From Spirochaetaceae bacterium (GTDB lineage: Bacteria > Spirochaetota > Spirochaetia > Treponematales > Breznakiellaceae), in the NCBI GenBank assembly GCA_031284645.1, contig JAITXS010000105.1, positions 1-6,031 of the forward strand: DNA of 6,031 nt, given 5' to 3'. Positions 1 through 5,571 of the stretch are shown piece after piece. Position 1 is the first letter of the stretch; each line of letters opens with the position of its first letter. A program made the translations under genes and the position numbers. The notes under the pieces are model-generated. The model worked only from the letters and a program-made list of their open reading frames with translations, was not told the DNA's origin and ran no database searches.

Positions 1-1061
1 CGCTCCATTTCCGACTGGGCCGCGAGTGCCGGGGCTATAACATCCTGTACCGGAACGGCGATACAGAACATCCATGCGGTTTCCGTAATCGGCGCGGAGA
101 ACAGATATTTCTCGCTGCCTTCCATATCGACAAGATATGCCCCGCCTTCCCCGTCCAGCATATCAAGAAGTGCGCCACCCCACACACCTTCGGCACGCCC
201 AAGCGGATTTTTGCAAAACCCCTCCTCCCCGTAACGGGGATGCGCGATGTATGAACCCGTATCGTCCAGTAAAAACGAGTATCCGTCCATGCCGATACGC
301 AAGGATAGAATCTCTTCGATAATGTGCGTAAGCGTGATATTGGTTCCGACAACGCCGACATAGTTCCCCTCCCGGTCCCGAAAAGCCCGGGCGCAGCTTA
401 TGACTACTTGCCCAAACGGATCGATGTGTGTGTCAACCCAGACTATCTCGCCCTTGTTTTTCATCGCCGCGGCATACCAGGGTCGTTTGCGACCATCATA
501 TTGGGGGTTGTAGCGGCTTGATTTTGAATAACGGTAAAAAATTCCGCTTTCCGTTGCCAGATATATAGTGTCCAGCATGGGGTTATTTGAGTAAATACCC
601 GAAAAACCATACTCTGCGGAGGATATCTGCCGCAGTTCCTCCCTGAGTCCGGGGTTCGGACTGACGCCCGGTGCAAACATATATTTCGGACATACAATGC
701 CATGCGTTGTATCGGGAATAAAGGGGACTTTTTTTCCGGTAAACTGTTCGGGATGAGCGTAAAGACTTTCCACATACTCGGTGAGCGCATCAAGTTCCCT
801 GTGTATCTGCTGTAGTATCTGATTTGCTTTTTCTGACTGCGCGGCGGCCAAGTGCCGTAGTTGTTCGTTCGCCTGATTAAGAAGCGCTTCCTTTGATTCA
901 TCCGAAGCGGTAAGACCGAGCTGAACATTGGCTTCCCGCGCATATTTTGCCAGATCCAGCATCTGTGTGTATGAAATAGTCGAAATGATTACCAGAGCTA
1001 AAATAGAAACCAGTAAAATAACGAAGAGAATCTTCGTCCCGATTTTGATGTTTCTGAACAT
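1..1061 (-). CDS. dCache-domain membrane sensor, probably a methyl-accepting chemotaxis protein (3' part beyond window)
   Basis: The first 353 residues are visible and the gene runs off the left edge. The start is ATG at 1061: an in-frame TAG lies just upstream, and a GGGGAGGT ribosome site sits only 2-3 bases before the ATG. Residues 10-32 form a hydrophobic transmembrane helix after a short basic N-terminus. Residues about 36-95 are a long helix, followed by an extracytoplasmic double Cache (dCache_1) domain to about 345. The membrane-distal pocket carries Y188, R193, W195 and Y196 in the order YxxxxRxWY, the pattern of amino-acid-binding dCache receptors. The usual aspartate of the GVVGxD strand is N241. 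The membrane-proximal subdomain is seen at GMDGYSFLLDDTG (258-269). The output domain is not visible: chemotaxis receptor is likeliest, but a histidine kinase, cyclase or SpoIIE-type phosphatase is possible. It has its own upstream promoter and is not obviously part of an operon with the lipoprotein gene. Confidence 0.85.
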   Translation of the reverse strand, partial: MFRNIKIGTKILFVILLVSILALVIISTISYTQMLDLAKYAREANVQLGLTASDESKEALLNQANEQLRHLAAAQSEKANQILQQIHRELDALTEYVESLYAHPEQFTGKKVPFIPDTTHGIVCPKYMFAPGVSPNPGLREELRQISSAEYGFSGIYSNNPMLDTIYLATESGIFYRYSKSSRYNPQYDGRKRPWYAAAMKNKGEIVWVDTHIDPFGQVVISCARAFRDREGNYVGVVGTNITLTHIIEEILSLRIGMDGYSFLLDDTGSYIAHPRYGEEGFCKNPLGRAEGVWGGALLDMLDGEGGAYLVDMEGSEKYLFSAPITETAWMFCIAVPVQDVIAPALAAQSEME

Positions 1062-1353
1062 TGACCTCCCCTATTTGGCGACTTTAAAAATCCTCCCGAA
1101 TTTAAAATCTCTTTCTTTTTATGCAGTTCGGATTGTCGGGCTTCAGGGCGTTTGGGAGCGGGTGTATGTTTAAAGTAAAATTATCTGCTGACCAAACGCT
1201 ACGGTCTGACGAAAACTCCAATCACGCTTGGCTGTTATGGAGCCAGCTCTAAAAAGTTCGATTCTTAGCGCCTGTTTTCAACAGAATATATCATCATTTT
1301 AACACAGGTCAAGCGCGAGACGGCAATGTGCGAAATCACTCCGACAGGGGAGA
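1062..1353. other. gene-free leader between lipoprotein gene and dCache sensor
   Basis: No convincing open reading frame is present. On the minus strand this would be a leader of more than 200 bases for the sensor gene, beginning at a promoter near 1285-1312. A short hairpin is possible around 1228-1247 (TTGGCT with AGCCAG on the plus strand), but it has no T-run and is not a convincing terminator. I see no riboswitch consensus or tRNA that I recognise. Confidence 0.5.
1285..1312 (-). promoter_or_regulatory. sigma-70-type promoter for the dCache sensor gene
   Basis: Read on the minus strand there is TTGACC (1312-1307), a 16-base spacer, then TATATT (1290-1285). Both boxes are close to consensus. 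It lies downstream of the lipoprotein stop codon and points to the sensor gene, giving a leader of roughly 215 bases. I saw no sigma-28 (flagellar/chemotaxis) promoter pattern in the leader. Confidence 0.5.
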
Positions 1354-1905
1354 TTATCGGTCAACGATCACCGGGCTTTGCGTCGACTGCCTGGCAAAAG
1401 CTGCATCCATTTCTCTCTGTGCATTCCAGTTTTGAAAAGCCGCATAATTTAATTTTTCTCTATCAAAAACAGTACTAAGGTCTTTATCCGCATCGGATTT
1501 TTTCATCGACATTAAAACCCACCATGTACCATCCGTTGCGGGCAGTTCTTCGACAATTTCCGTATTACTCAATTTTGCTTGCGAAAGCGTTCTGTTCACG
1601 CTGTCGGAAAAATTGAGGAAGGTACTTTTATCACCTTCCACCTGGGCGCTATAATCTTCAATCATAGTTTTTGCTATTGAGGATAATTTCTGTGTAATAG
1701 CAACACGCGCACGATTTTCTGCCATTGTTTTTGACATATAATCATTTGCCATTTTTGCCGATCCAACGCCGTAAATTAAATCCTTGTCTTTAGGCGGATT
1801 GCGAACAAAATCCGGAACATCAACTCTGACGGACGAATTTGAGGCGCAGCTCAAAACAAAAAAAGAAATTCCCGTGAAACAAAGTACGGTCAAAAGTGCC
1901 TTCAT
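1354..1905 (-). CDS. LPP20-like outer-envelope lipoprotein
   Basis: A 183-residue predicted lipoprotein. I chose ATG at 1905 because it gives a clean signal peptide (MKALL, then a hydrophobic stretch) and has AGGGG seven bases upstream. Upstream ATG and TTG codons would put basic, non-signal sequence in front. The lipobox is V17-L18-S19-C20; serine at -1 and leucine at -2 are tolerated in spirochaete lipoproteins. The mature part starts with a short Ser/Asn-rich linker, then VPDFVRNPPKDKDLIYGVGSA (30-50) and a long helix containing ENRARVAI (63-70). This is the pattern of the LPP20/LPP20-like family: P-D-[FW]-V, a YGVG strand, then a helix with A-R repeats. The molecular function of the family is poorly known; envelope anchoring is the safe inference. 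It is separated from the nrd genes by a strong inverted repeat and has a possible promoter of its own, so it is probably a separate unit. Confidence 0.78.
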   Translation of the reverse strand: MKALLTVLCFTGISFFVLSCASNSSVRVDVPDFVRNPPKDKDLIYGVGSAKMANDYMSKTMAENRARVAITQKLSSIAKTMIEDYSAQVEGDKSTFLNFSDSVNRTLSQAKLSNTEIVEELPATDGTWWVLMSMKKSDADKDLSTVFDREKLNYAAFQNWNAQREMDAAFARQSTQSPVIVDR

Positions 1906-1948
1906 ACTAAAACCCCTGCTTTTTCTTTTCCAAAAACATTGTATACCC

Positions 1949-1977
1949 ATCATCGCAGGGCCCCCTCTCTTAGTCAA
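1949..1977 (-). promoter_or_regulatory. candidate promoter of the lipoprotein gene
   Basis: On the minus strand, TTGACT (1977-1972) is followed by a 17-base spacer and GATGAT (1954-1949), which is preceded by an extended -10 TGC. Predicted transcription would begin about 30-40 bases before the ATG at 1905. The -10 box matches only 4 of 6 consensus bases. A better-looking TACAAT at 1943-1938 has no partner -35, so the assignment is tentative. If correct, it rules out the longer TTG-initiated reading. Confidence 0.4.
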
Positions 1978-2019
1978 GTTTACTCGTTATATTTTCCGGT
2001 TTTTTTAAAAATGAAACTT

Positions 2020-2061
2020 TATGGCGGGTCGACCCTATTAACTTAGGGTCTGCCCGCCATA
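2020..2061 (-). terminator. long hairpin terminator after the nrd genes (possible dispersed palindrome)
   Basis: A 42-base inverted repeat: TATGGCGGG (2020-2028) pairs with CCCGCCATA (2053-2061), a 2x2 mismatch follows, then GACCCTA (2031-2037) pairs with TAGGGTC (2044-2050) around a six-base loop. On the minus strand it begins 11 bases after the stop codon of the redoxin fusion gene and is followed by AAGTTTCATTTTT, an interrupted T-run. This fits a Rho-independent terminator for that transcript. The stem is longer than a simple terminator needs, so it could also be a copy of a repeated palindromic element recruited as a terminator. Confidence 0.65.
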
Positions 2062-2072
2062 CGGCGAACATG

Positions 2073-2660
2073 TTAGGCACTTTTTAGCGTTGCTTTATTC
2101 CCCTCAAATTTATTGTTATCAATAAAAGGGAGGAACTTTTTAATGGCAAGACTGTCTTGGGCACGGGCAAGCTCTTTCCCGTTTTTTGAAAGCAAAATCG
2201 CCGTTGGTGTCGACATAACGGTCCAACGTTCCGCTTCGGCAAGGCCAGACTCGCTTCCTGCATCAACAGTTTCAACAGAGATTCCTAACTGAGCCACGGC
2301 GTTTTTTGCAGCGGGACATTGCGGACAGCTGTGACGGACAAAAAGCAGTACTTTTGTCGCGCCTTCATTGTCAACACTCTTCTCGTGCTCCGTGTTTTCA
2401 GCAGCTCTGTATGCCGCCGAGATTTCGGTTTTTATTTCGGATGCGGGCGGCAACGAAACCAAAGACTTCGCGTTCATTGATTTTATCGTGTCGTAGAGTT
2501 TCCTCTCGCCGTACTCCTCCCGTTTTCCCTTATTCCAATTACGCACCGATCTATAGTAACCCACAATCCGGCTGTAAACTTCAGCGCTGTTCCCTTCCAC
2601 TGTCGAGAGCGCTTCCCGTGCTTCTATTAAATCTTTTTCGACATCTTCAAGATTTCTCAT
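2073..2660 (-). CDS. glycyl-radical domain of class III ribonucleotide reductase fused to a thioredoxin/glutaredoxin domain
   Basis: A 195-residue protein. Residues 1-26 are charged and helix-prone. Residues 27-57 hold the C-terminal signature of NrdD: EVYSRIVGYY with candidate radical glycine G34, then NWNKGK (41-46) and EEYGER (48-53). A linker (about 58-100) leads to a thioredoxin-fold domain (about 102-182) with KVLLFVRHSC, active site C112-P-Q-C115, and a cis-proline loop STPT (P152). In ordinary class III reductases the glycine segment ends the catalytic chain and is activated by the radical-SAM protein NrdG. Here the upstream nrdD lacks it, so I infer that this protein supplies the radical in trans and may also deliver electrons from its dithiol. 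The start is ATG at 2660; AGGAG lies 13 bases upstream, a loose spacing, and no better in-frame start is present. It is 155 bases downstream of nrdD, same strand. A GrcA/YfiD-like spare part is the alternative. Confidence 0.85.
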   Translation of the reverse strand: MRNLEDVEKDLIEAREALSTVEGNSAEVYSRIVGYYRSVRNWNKGKREEYGERKLYDTIKSMNAKSLVSLPPASEIKTEISAAYRAAENTEHEKSVDNEGATKVLLFVRHSCPQCPAAKNAVAQLGISVETVDAGSESGLAEAERWTVMSTPTAILLSKNGKELARAQDSLAIKKFLPFIDNNKFEGNKATLKSA

Positions 2661-2814
2661 GATACTTTTTTTGCTCCTACTAAGTTTATAATTTTTATGC
2701 TTAATCCCCGGAAAGCCGTTACAAACTTACCGTGGCATTACATACAATAATACGAAAAGCTTTTTAAAAATCCCTTGAGGCTGTTCTCTAAAAAGCCTTC
2801 CCTTTGTTCGAAAA
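2661..2814 (-). other. spacer between nrdD and the radical/redoxin gene, with weak hairpin
   Basis: This 154-base spacer does not encode a missing NrdD segment: the frame leading into the fusion gene meets TAA about 70 bases before its ATG. Read on the minus strand, AGGCT and AGCCT (about 2797-2780) can form a 5-bp stem followed by a T-rich stretch, and AAAAGCTTTT (2756-2765) is a perfect palindrome. This could be a partial attenuator setting the ratio of the two subunits. AT-rich sequence near 2680-2700 might hold a second promoter, but no good -35/-10 pair was found. Confidence 0.35.
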
Positions 2815-4902
2815 TCAGCTTGCCTGCTGCAATATCTTGTCGCGCTCGGCTTCGAGGTCTGCAATCCGCGCCTTGATTTTTTCTTCTTCTGCGGCTTTGC
2901 AACGCGGACAATGAAAATGCTCCCCTTTCAGATAGCCGTGCACGGGACAAACTGAAAAAGTCGGCGAAATCGTAAAATACGGGATACGATAATTGCTTGC
3001 TATCGCCTTTACCAGATCGCGGCAGGCACGCCAGTCTTCAATCATTTCGCCGAGGAAAGCATGAAAAACCGTCCCGCCGGTATACGCCGTCTGGAGATTC
3101 TCCTGCAAGTCAAGCGCGTCAAAAATATCCTCGGTTTGCATAACAGGAAGCTGGGATGAATTGGTGTAATACGGCTCATCCGTTCCCGCCGTGATAATAT
3201 CCGGATAATAGTTCCTGTCATGCCGTGCAAGCCGGTATGAAGTTGATTCTGCGGGCGTCGCCTCAAGATTAAAAAGCTCTCCGCTTTCTTCCTGAAAATC
3301 GGCAAGTTTATTTCGCATAAAATCAAGGATTTTCAGCGCAAAACCCCGCCCCTTTTCGCTGGCAATAGCGCAATCAGGCCCAAGAAAGTTCAAGAGGCAC
3401 TCGTTCATGCCCACAAGTCCAATCGTGTTAAAATGGTTACCCAATGCGCCAAGATAGCGGCTTGTGTAGGGGAAAAGTCCCGATTCAAGAAGTTTATTCA
3501 CTACTTTCCGCTTGATGACAAGACTATCCCGGGCAAGGATCATCAATTTTTCAAGACGCTTAAAAAAATCACTCTCGTTTTTCGCAAGATAACCGATTCG
3601 GGGCAGATTGATCGTAACAACGCCGATTGAACCGGTTAATTCGTCCGAACCAAAAAGTCCGCCTCCCCGCTTGCGTAGTTCCCGCTTGTCAAGCTGTAAT
3701 CTACAGCACATTGAGCGGACATCACCGGGATTTAAATCCGAATTGATAAAATTTTGAAAATACGGCGTACCGTAACGGGAAGTCATCTTAAAAAGAAGCT
3801 CCGCATTTTTGCTTTCCCAGTCAAAGTCTTCGGTGATATTGTATGTGGGGATGGGATACTGAAAACCGCGTCCGTCGGCATCACCCTCAATCATCAGCTC
3901 AATAAAAAGCCGGTTGACTCTATCCATCTCGTCCTTGCAGTCGCCGTACGTAAAGTCCATTTCCTTGCCGCCGACAAGCGCGGGCTTGTCTTTCAGGTCT
4001 GCCGGCACAGTCCAGTCCAGCGTAATATTGGTGAACGGAGCTTGACTTCCCCAGCGGCTTGGCGTATTTACACCGAACACAAAGCTTTGCAGGCACTGTT
4101 TTACCTCTTTGTCGGAAAGCTTGTCCGCTTTTACAAAGGGCGCGATATACGTATCAAAAGAACTAAAAGCCTGAGCGCCCGCCCACTCGTTTTGGAGGCA
4201 GCCGAGAAAATTCACTGCCTGTTGCATCAAGGTTGAAAGATGGCACGCCGGTTTTGAGGTAATCTTGTCGGGAACCCCGCCAAGTCCTTCTTTAATAAGC
4301 TGCCTGAGCGACCAGCCCGCACAGTAGCCTGAAAACATCGAAAGGTCGTGGATATGAAAATCCGCATTCTGGTGGGCATTGGCAATTTCTTTTGGGTAAA
4401 TGTTTTTTAGCCAATAATTTGCCGTGATGCTCCCCGAGTTATGCAGGATGAGACCACCAAGTGAATAGTTTACATTCGCGTTTTCGTTAACCCGCCAGTC
4501 CGACTGGTCAAGGTAACCGTCCATCGTATTACCTATGTCCAGCATGAGTTTTTTGGCGTCACGCACAGCCTCGTGACGCGCACGGTAAAGAATATACGCC
4601 TTTGCAACGGCGGTTTCATTTGACTCAATAAGAGTGTTTTCTATCAAATCCTGAATCTCTTCAATGGCGGGGATCGAATTCTTATGGCGCGCGGACATTA
4701 ATATTTCGATCTTTTTTTCGACATTTTCGGTGATACGCTCAATTTTGAGTTTTTCAGCTAATTCATCAAGGTCTTTCAAGCTTTGTCCGGCGTTCCCGTT
4801 GTCGGCACGGACAGCGGCAAAGGCTTTTGCGATGGCCCCGCTGATTTTTTCGCGATCATACGCCTCTATTTCAAGAGACCTTTTTACGACTTTTTCTATC
4901 AT
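2815..4902 (-). CDS. nrdD: anaerobic (class III) ribonucleoside-triphosphate reductase, catalytic chain lacking its glycyl-radical C-terminus
   Basis: A 695-residue NrdD that reduces ribonucleoside triphosphates to deoxyribonucleotides in anoxic cytoplasm. Domains in order: an N-terminal ATP-cone (about 3-95); the ten-stranded barrel core with FHIHDL (182-187) and YCAGW (C194, likely active-site cysteine); SMCCRLQLD (397-405) with C399/C400 in the thiyl-radical loop region; NLEATPAESTSYRLA (545-559); GGTVFHAFLGE (609-619); and a zinc site CPVH...CPRC (C652, H655, C665, C668). After the zinc site there are only 27 residues of charged helix, ending in TGA at 2815. The usual RxxGY...NxGK segment is missing and is instead on the next gene, so this chain should be inactive alone. 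In the ATP-cone the common KR-D/N-G turn reads KRSL (7-10). The start ATG at 4902 has GGGAG six bases upstream and lies inside the end of nrdR, implying co-transcription and translational coupling. NrdG is not in the window. Confidence 0.93.
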   Translation of the reverse strand: MIEKVVKRSLEIEAYDREKISGAIAKAFAAVRADNGNAGQSLKDLDELAEKLKIERITENVEKKIEILMSARHKNSIPAIEEIQDLIENTLIESNETAVAKAYILYRARHEAVRDAKKLMLDIGNTMDGYLDQSDWRVNENANVNYSLGGLILHNSGSITANYWLKNIYPKEIANAHQNADFHIHDLSMFSGYCAGWSLRQLIKEGLGGVPDKITSKPACHLSTLMQQAVNFLGCLQNEWAGAQAFSSFDTYIAPFVKADKLSDKEVKQCLQSFVFGVNTPSRWGSQAPFTNITLDWTVPADLKDKPALVGGKEMDFTYGDCKDEMDRVNRLFIELMIEGDADGRGFQYPIPTYNITEDFDWESKNAELLFKMTSRYGTPYFQNFINSDLNPGDVRSMCCRLQLDKRELRKRGGGLFGSDELTGSIGVVTINLPRIGYLAKNESDFFKRLEKLMILARDSLVIKRKVVNKLLESGLFPYTSRYLGALGNHFNTIGLVGMNECLLNFLGPDCAIASEKGRGFALKILDFMRNKLADFQEESGELFNLEATPAESTSYRLARHDRNYYPDIITAGTDEPYYTNSSQLPVMQTEDIFDALDLQENLQTAYTGGTVFHAFLGEMIEDWRACRDLVKAIASNYRIPYFTISPTFSVCPVHGYLKGEHFHCPRCKAAEEEKIKARIADLEAERDKILQQAS

Positions 4903-5353
4903 GGTTTACTCCCAATTTACGGATTTCTTTAACAAATTCATCCAAACTTTCATAATGCCGACAAACCGAGGCAAAACGAATATACGCAACCTTATCCAGC
5001 TCGCCGAGCTTTTGCAATATCATCTCTCCGATAAGCTGTGCCGGACATTCCCGCTCAACTCCGCTTACCACCTGATCCTCAACCTCGTTCACCAAGCGTT
5101 CAATAGCCATCTGGGAAACAGGACGCTTTTGAATCGCCCTGTCCAGACCAAGCTCGATCTTTCTCCGGTCAAAAGGCTCTCTCCTTCCGTCCCGTTTTAT
5201 CACCATAAAAGGCTTTTCCTCAATGCGTTCGTAACTGGTAAAACGCGCACCGCAGCCGTCACAAAGCCGCCGCCGCCGTGTCGCGCGGCCGTTAGCCAGC
5301 ATCCGCGATTCAATCACCTTGTCGTCATTACTTCCGCAATAAGGACAGCGCAT
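4871..5353 (-). CDS. nrdR: transcriptional repressor NrdR of ribonucleotide reductase genes
   Basis: A 160-residue protein, about the usual length for NrdR. It opens with a zinc ribbon, C3-P-Y-C6 and C31-D-G-C34, with the basic RRRR run (26-29) that contacts DNA in this family. An ATP-cone follows from about 47 to 137, including VIKRDGRREPFDRRKI (51-66), and the C-terminal helix ends in basic residues. NrdR binds ATP/dATP and represses nrd promoters at NrdR boxes when deoxynucleotides are plentiful. Three ATG codons stand in a row at 5359, 5356 and 5351-5353. I chose the last because family members begin MRCP and because GGGGAG is then six bases upstream. Its end overlaps the start of nrdD by 32 bases (4871-4902), so the two are one transcription unit. 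A NrdR box in its own leader indicates autoregulation that also covers nrdD. Confidence 0.95.
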   Translation of the reverse strand: MRCPYCGSNDDKVIESRMLANGRATRRRRLCDGCGARFTSYERIEEKPFMVIKRDGRREPFDRRKIELGLDRAIQKRPVSQMAIERLVNEVEDQVVSGVERECPAQLIGEMILQKLGELDKVAYIRFASVCRHYESLDEFVKEIRKLGVNHDRKSRKKVS

Positions 5354-5388
5354 CATCATCTCCCCTACAGTTCCTCTGCAACCGCTCA

Positions 5389-5404
5389 ATTCTATATATA
5401 GCGT
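5389..5404 (-). promoter_or_regulatory. NrdR box in the nrdR-nrdD leader
   Basis: The 16-base site centres on the perfect palindrome CTATATATAG (5392-5401). Against the published NrdR-box pattern acaCwAtATaTwGtgt it matches 13 of 16 positions, including the whole core. It lies about 36 bases upstream of the nrdR start and 35 or more bases downstream of the predicted -10 box, so bound NrdR would block early elongation. NrdR sites usually occur in pairs; no second good match was found at the usual spacing. Confidence 0.65.
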
Positions 5405-5435
5405 ACCATGTAATTTTTATCAAGTACCTACGCTA
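5399..5435 (-). repeat. inverted repeat in the nrdR leader
   Basis: TAGCGTA (5399-5405) and TACGCTA (5429-5435) are exact inverted copies separated by 23 bases. In RNA from the minus strand they could form a 7-bp stem right at the 5' end of the predicted transcript. The arm at 5399-5405 overlaps the NrdR box. It may be part of a compound operator, an RNA hairpin, or chance. Confidence 0.35.
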
Positions 5436-5438
5436 GCA

Positions 5439-5467
5439 ATAGTACTATAACAAATTTTTTGAGTCAA
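5439..5467 (-). promoter_or_regulatory. sigma-70-type promoter of nrdR-nrdD
   Basis: On the minus strand TTGACT (5467-5462) is followed by an ideal 17-base spacer and TACTAT (5444-5439). The -10 box is part of a perfect 10-base palindrome, ATAGTACTAT (5439-5448). The predicted start of transcription is near 5431-5433, giving a leader of about 80 bases that contains the NrdR box. Confidence 0.65.
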
Positions 5468-5505
5468 GCGCAACGGGGCGCGGTGTCAACGCAACGGGGC
5501 GCGGG
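5463..5505. repeat. two tandem direct repeats next to the nrdR promoter
   Basis: The 15-base sequence CGCAACGGGGCGCGG occurs at 5469-5483 and again at 5490-5504, 21 bases apart, each preceded by GTCAA. The copies abut the -35 box of the nrdR promoter and are much more GC-rich than the flanks. A 21-base period is two helical turns, so both would face the same side of DNA. They could be activator sites or a piece of a dispersed repeat. Confidence 0.6.
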
Positions 5506-5515
5506 CACTGCCCCG
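5495..5515. repeat. GC-rich inverted repeat
   Basis: CGGGGC (5495-5500) and GCCCCG (5510-5515) are inverted copies with a nine-base loop, and GGGCACTGCCC (5503-5513) inside is itself palindromic. It overlaps the second direct repeat. There is no adjacent T-run, so a terminator role is unlikely. Confidence 0.4.
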
Positions 5516-5571
5516 AATAGGGCCGATGGATCAAACGTGAAGACTTTCCCGACCACAAAAAGGGGTCAGGG

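Noticed and set aside
461..943. 160-residue minus-strand reading frame
   Set aside because: It is out of frame with the dCache sensor, which continues from 1061 to the window edge with clear domain motifs over the same bases.
1228..1247. Hairpin downstream of the lipoprotein gene as a terminator
   Set aside because: Only about six weak base pairs and no T-run follow it on the minus strand.
1282..1297. NrdR-box-like AT-rich site ACAGAATATATCATC
   Set aside because: It lacks the C...G core bases and coincides with the -10 box of the sensor promoter; similarity is due to AT content.
2660..2815. Frameshifted or recently broken single nrdD gene
   Set aside because: The two parts are separated by 154 non-coding bases with a new ATG and Shine-Dalgarno-like AGGAG, and the second part has a complete redoxin domain; a simple frameshift cannot explain this, though assembly error remains to be excluded.
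3754..4236. 160-residue plus-strand reading frame
   Set aside because: Antisense shadow of the highly conserved nrdD core.
4664..5401. 245-residue plus-strand reading frame
   Set aside because: Antisense to nrdR and the start of nrdD, both strongly identified; no family features of its own.
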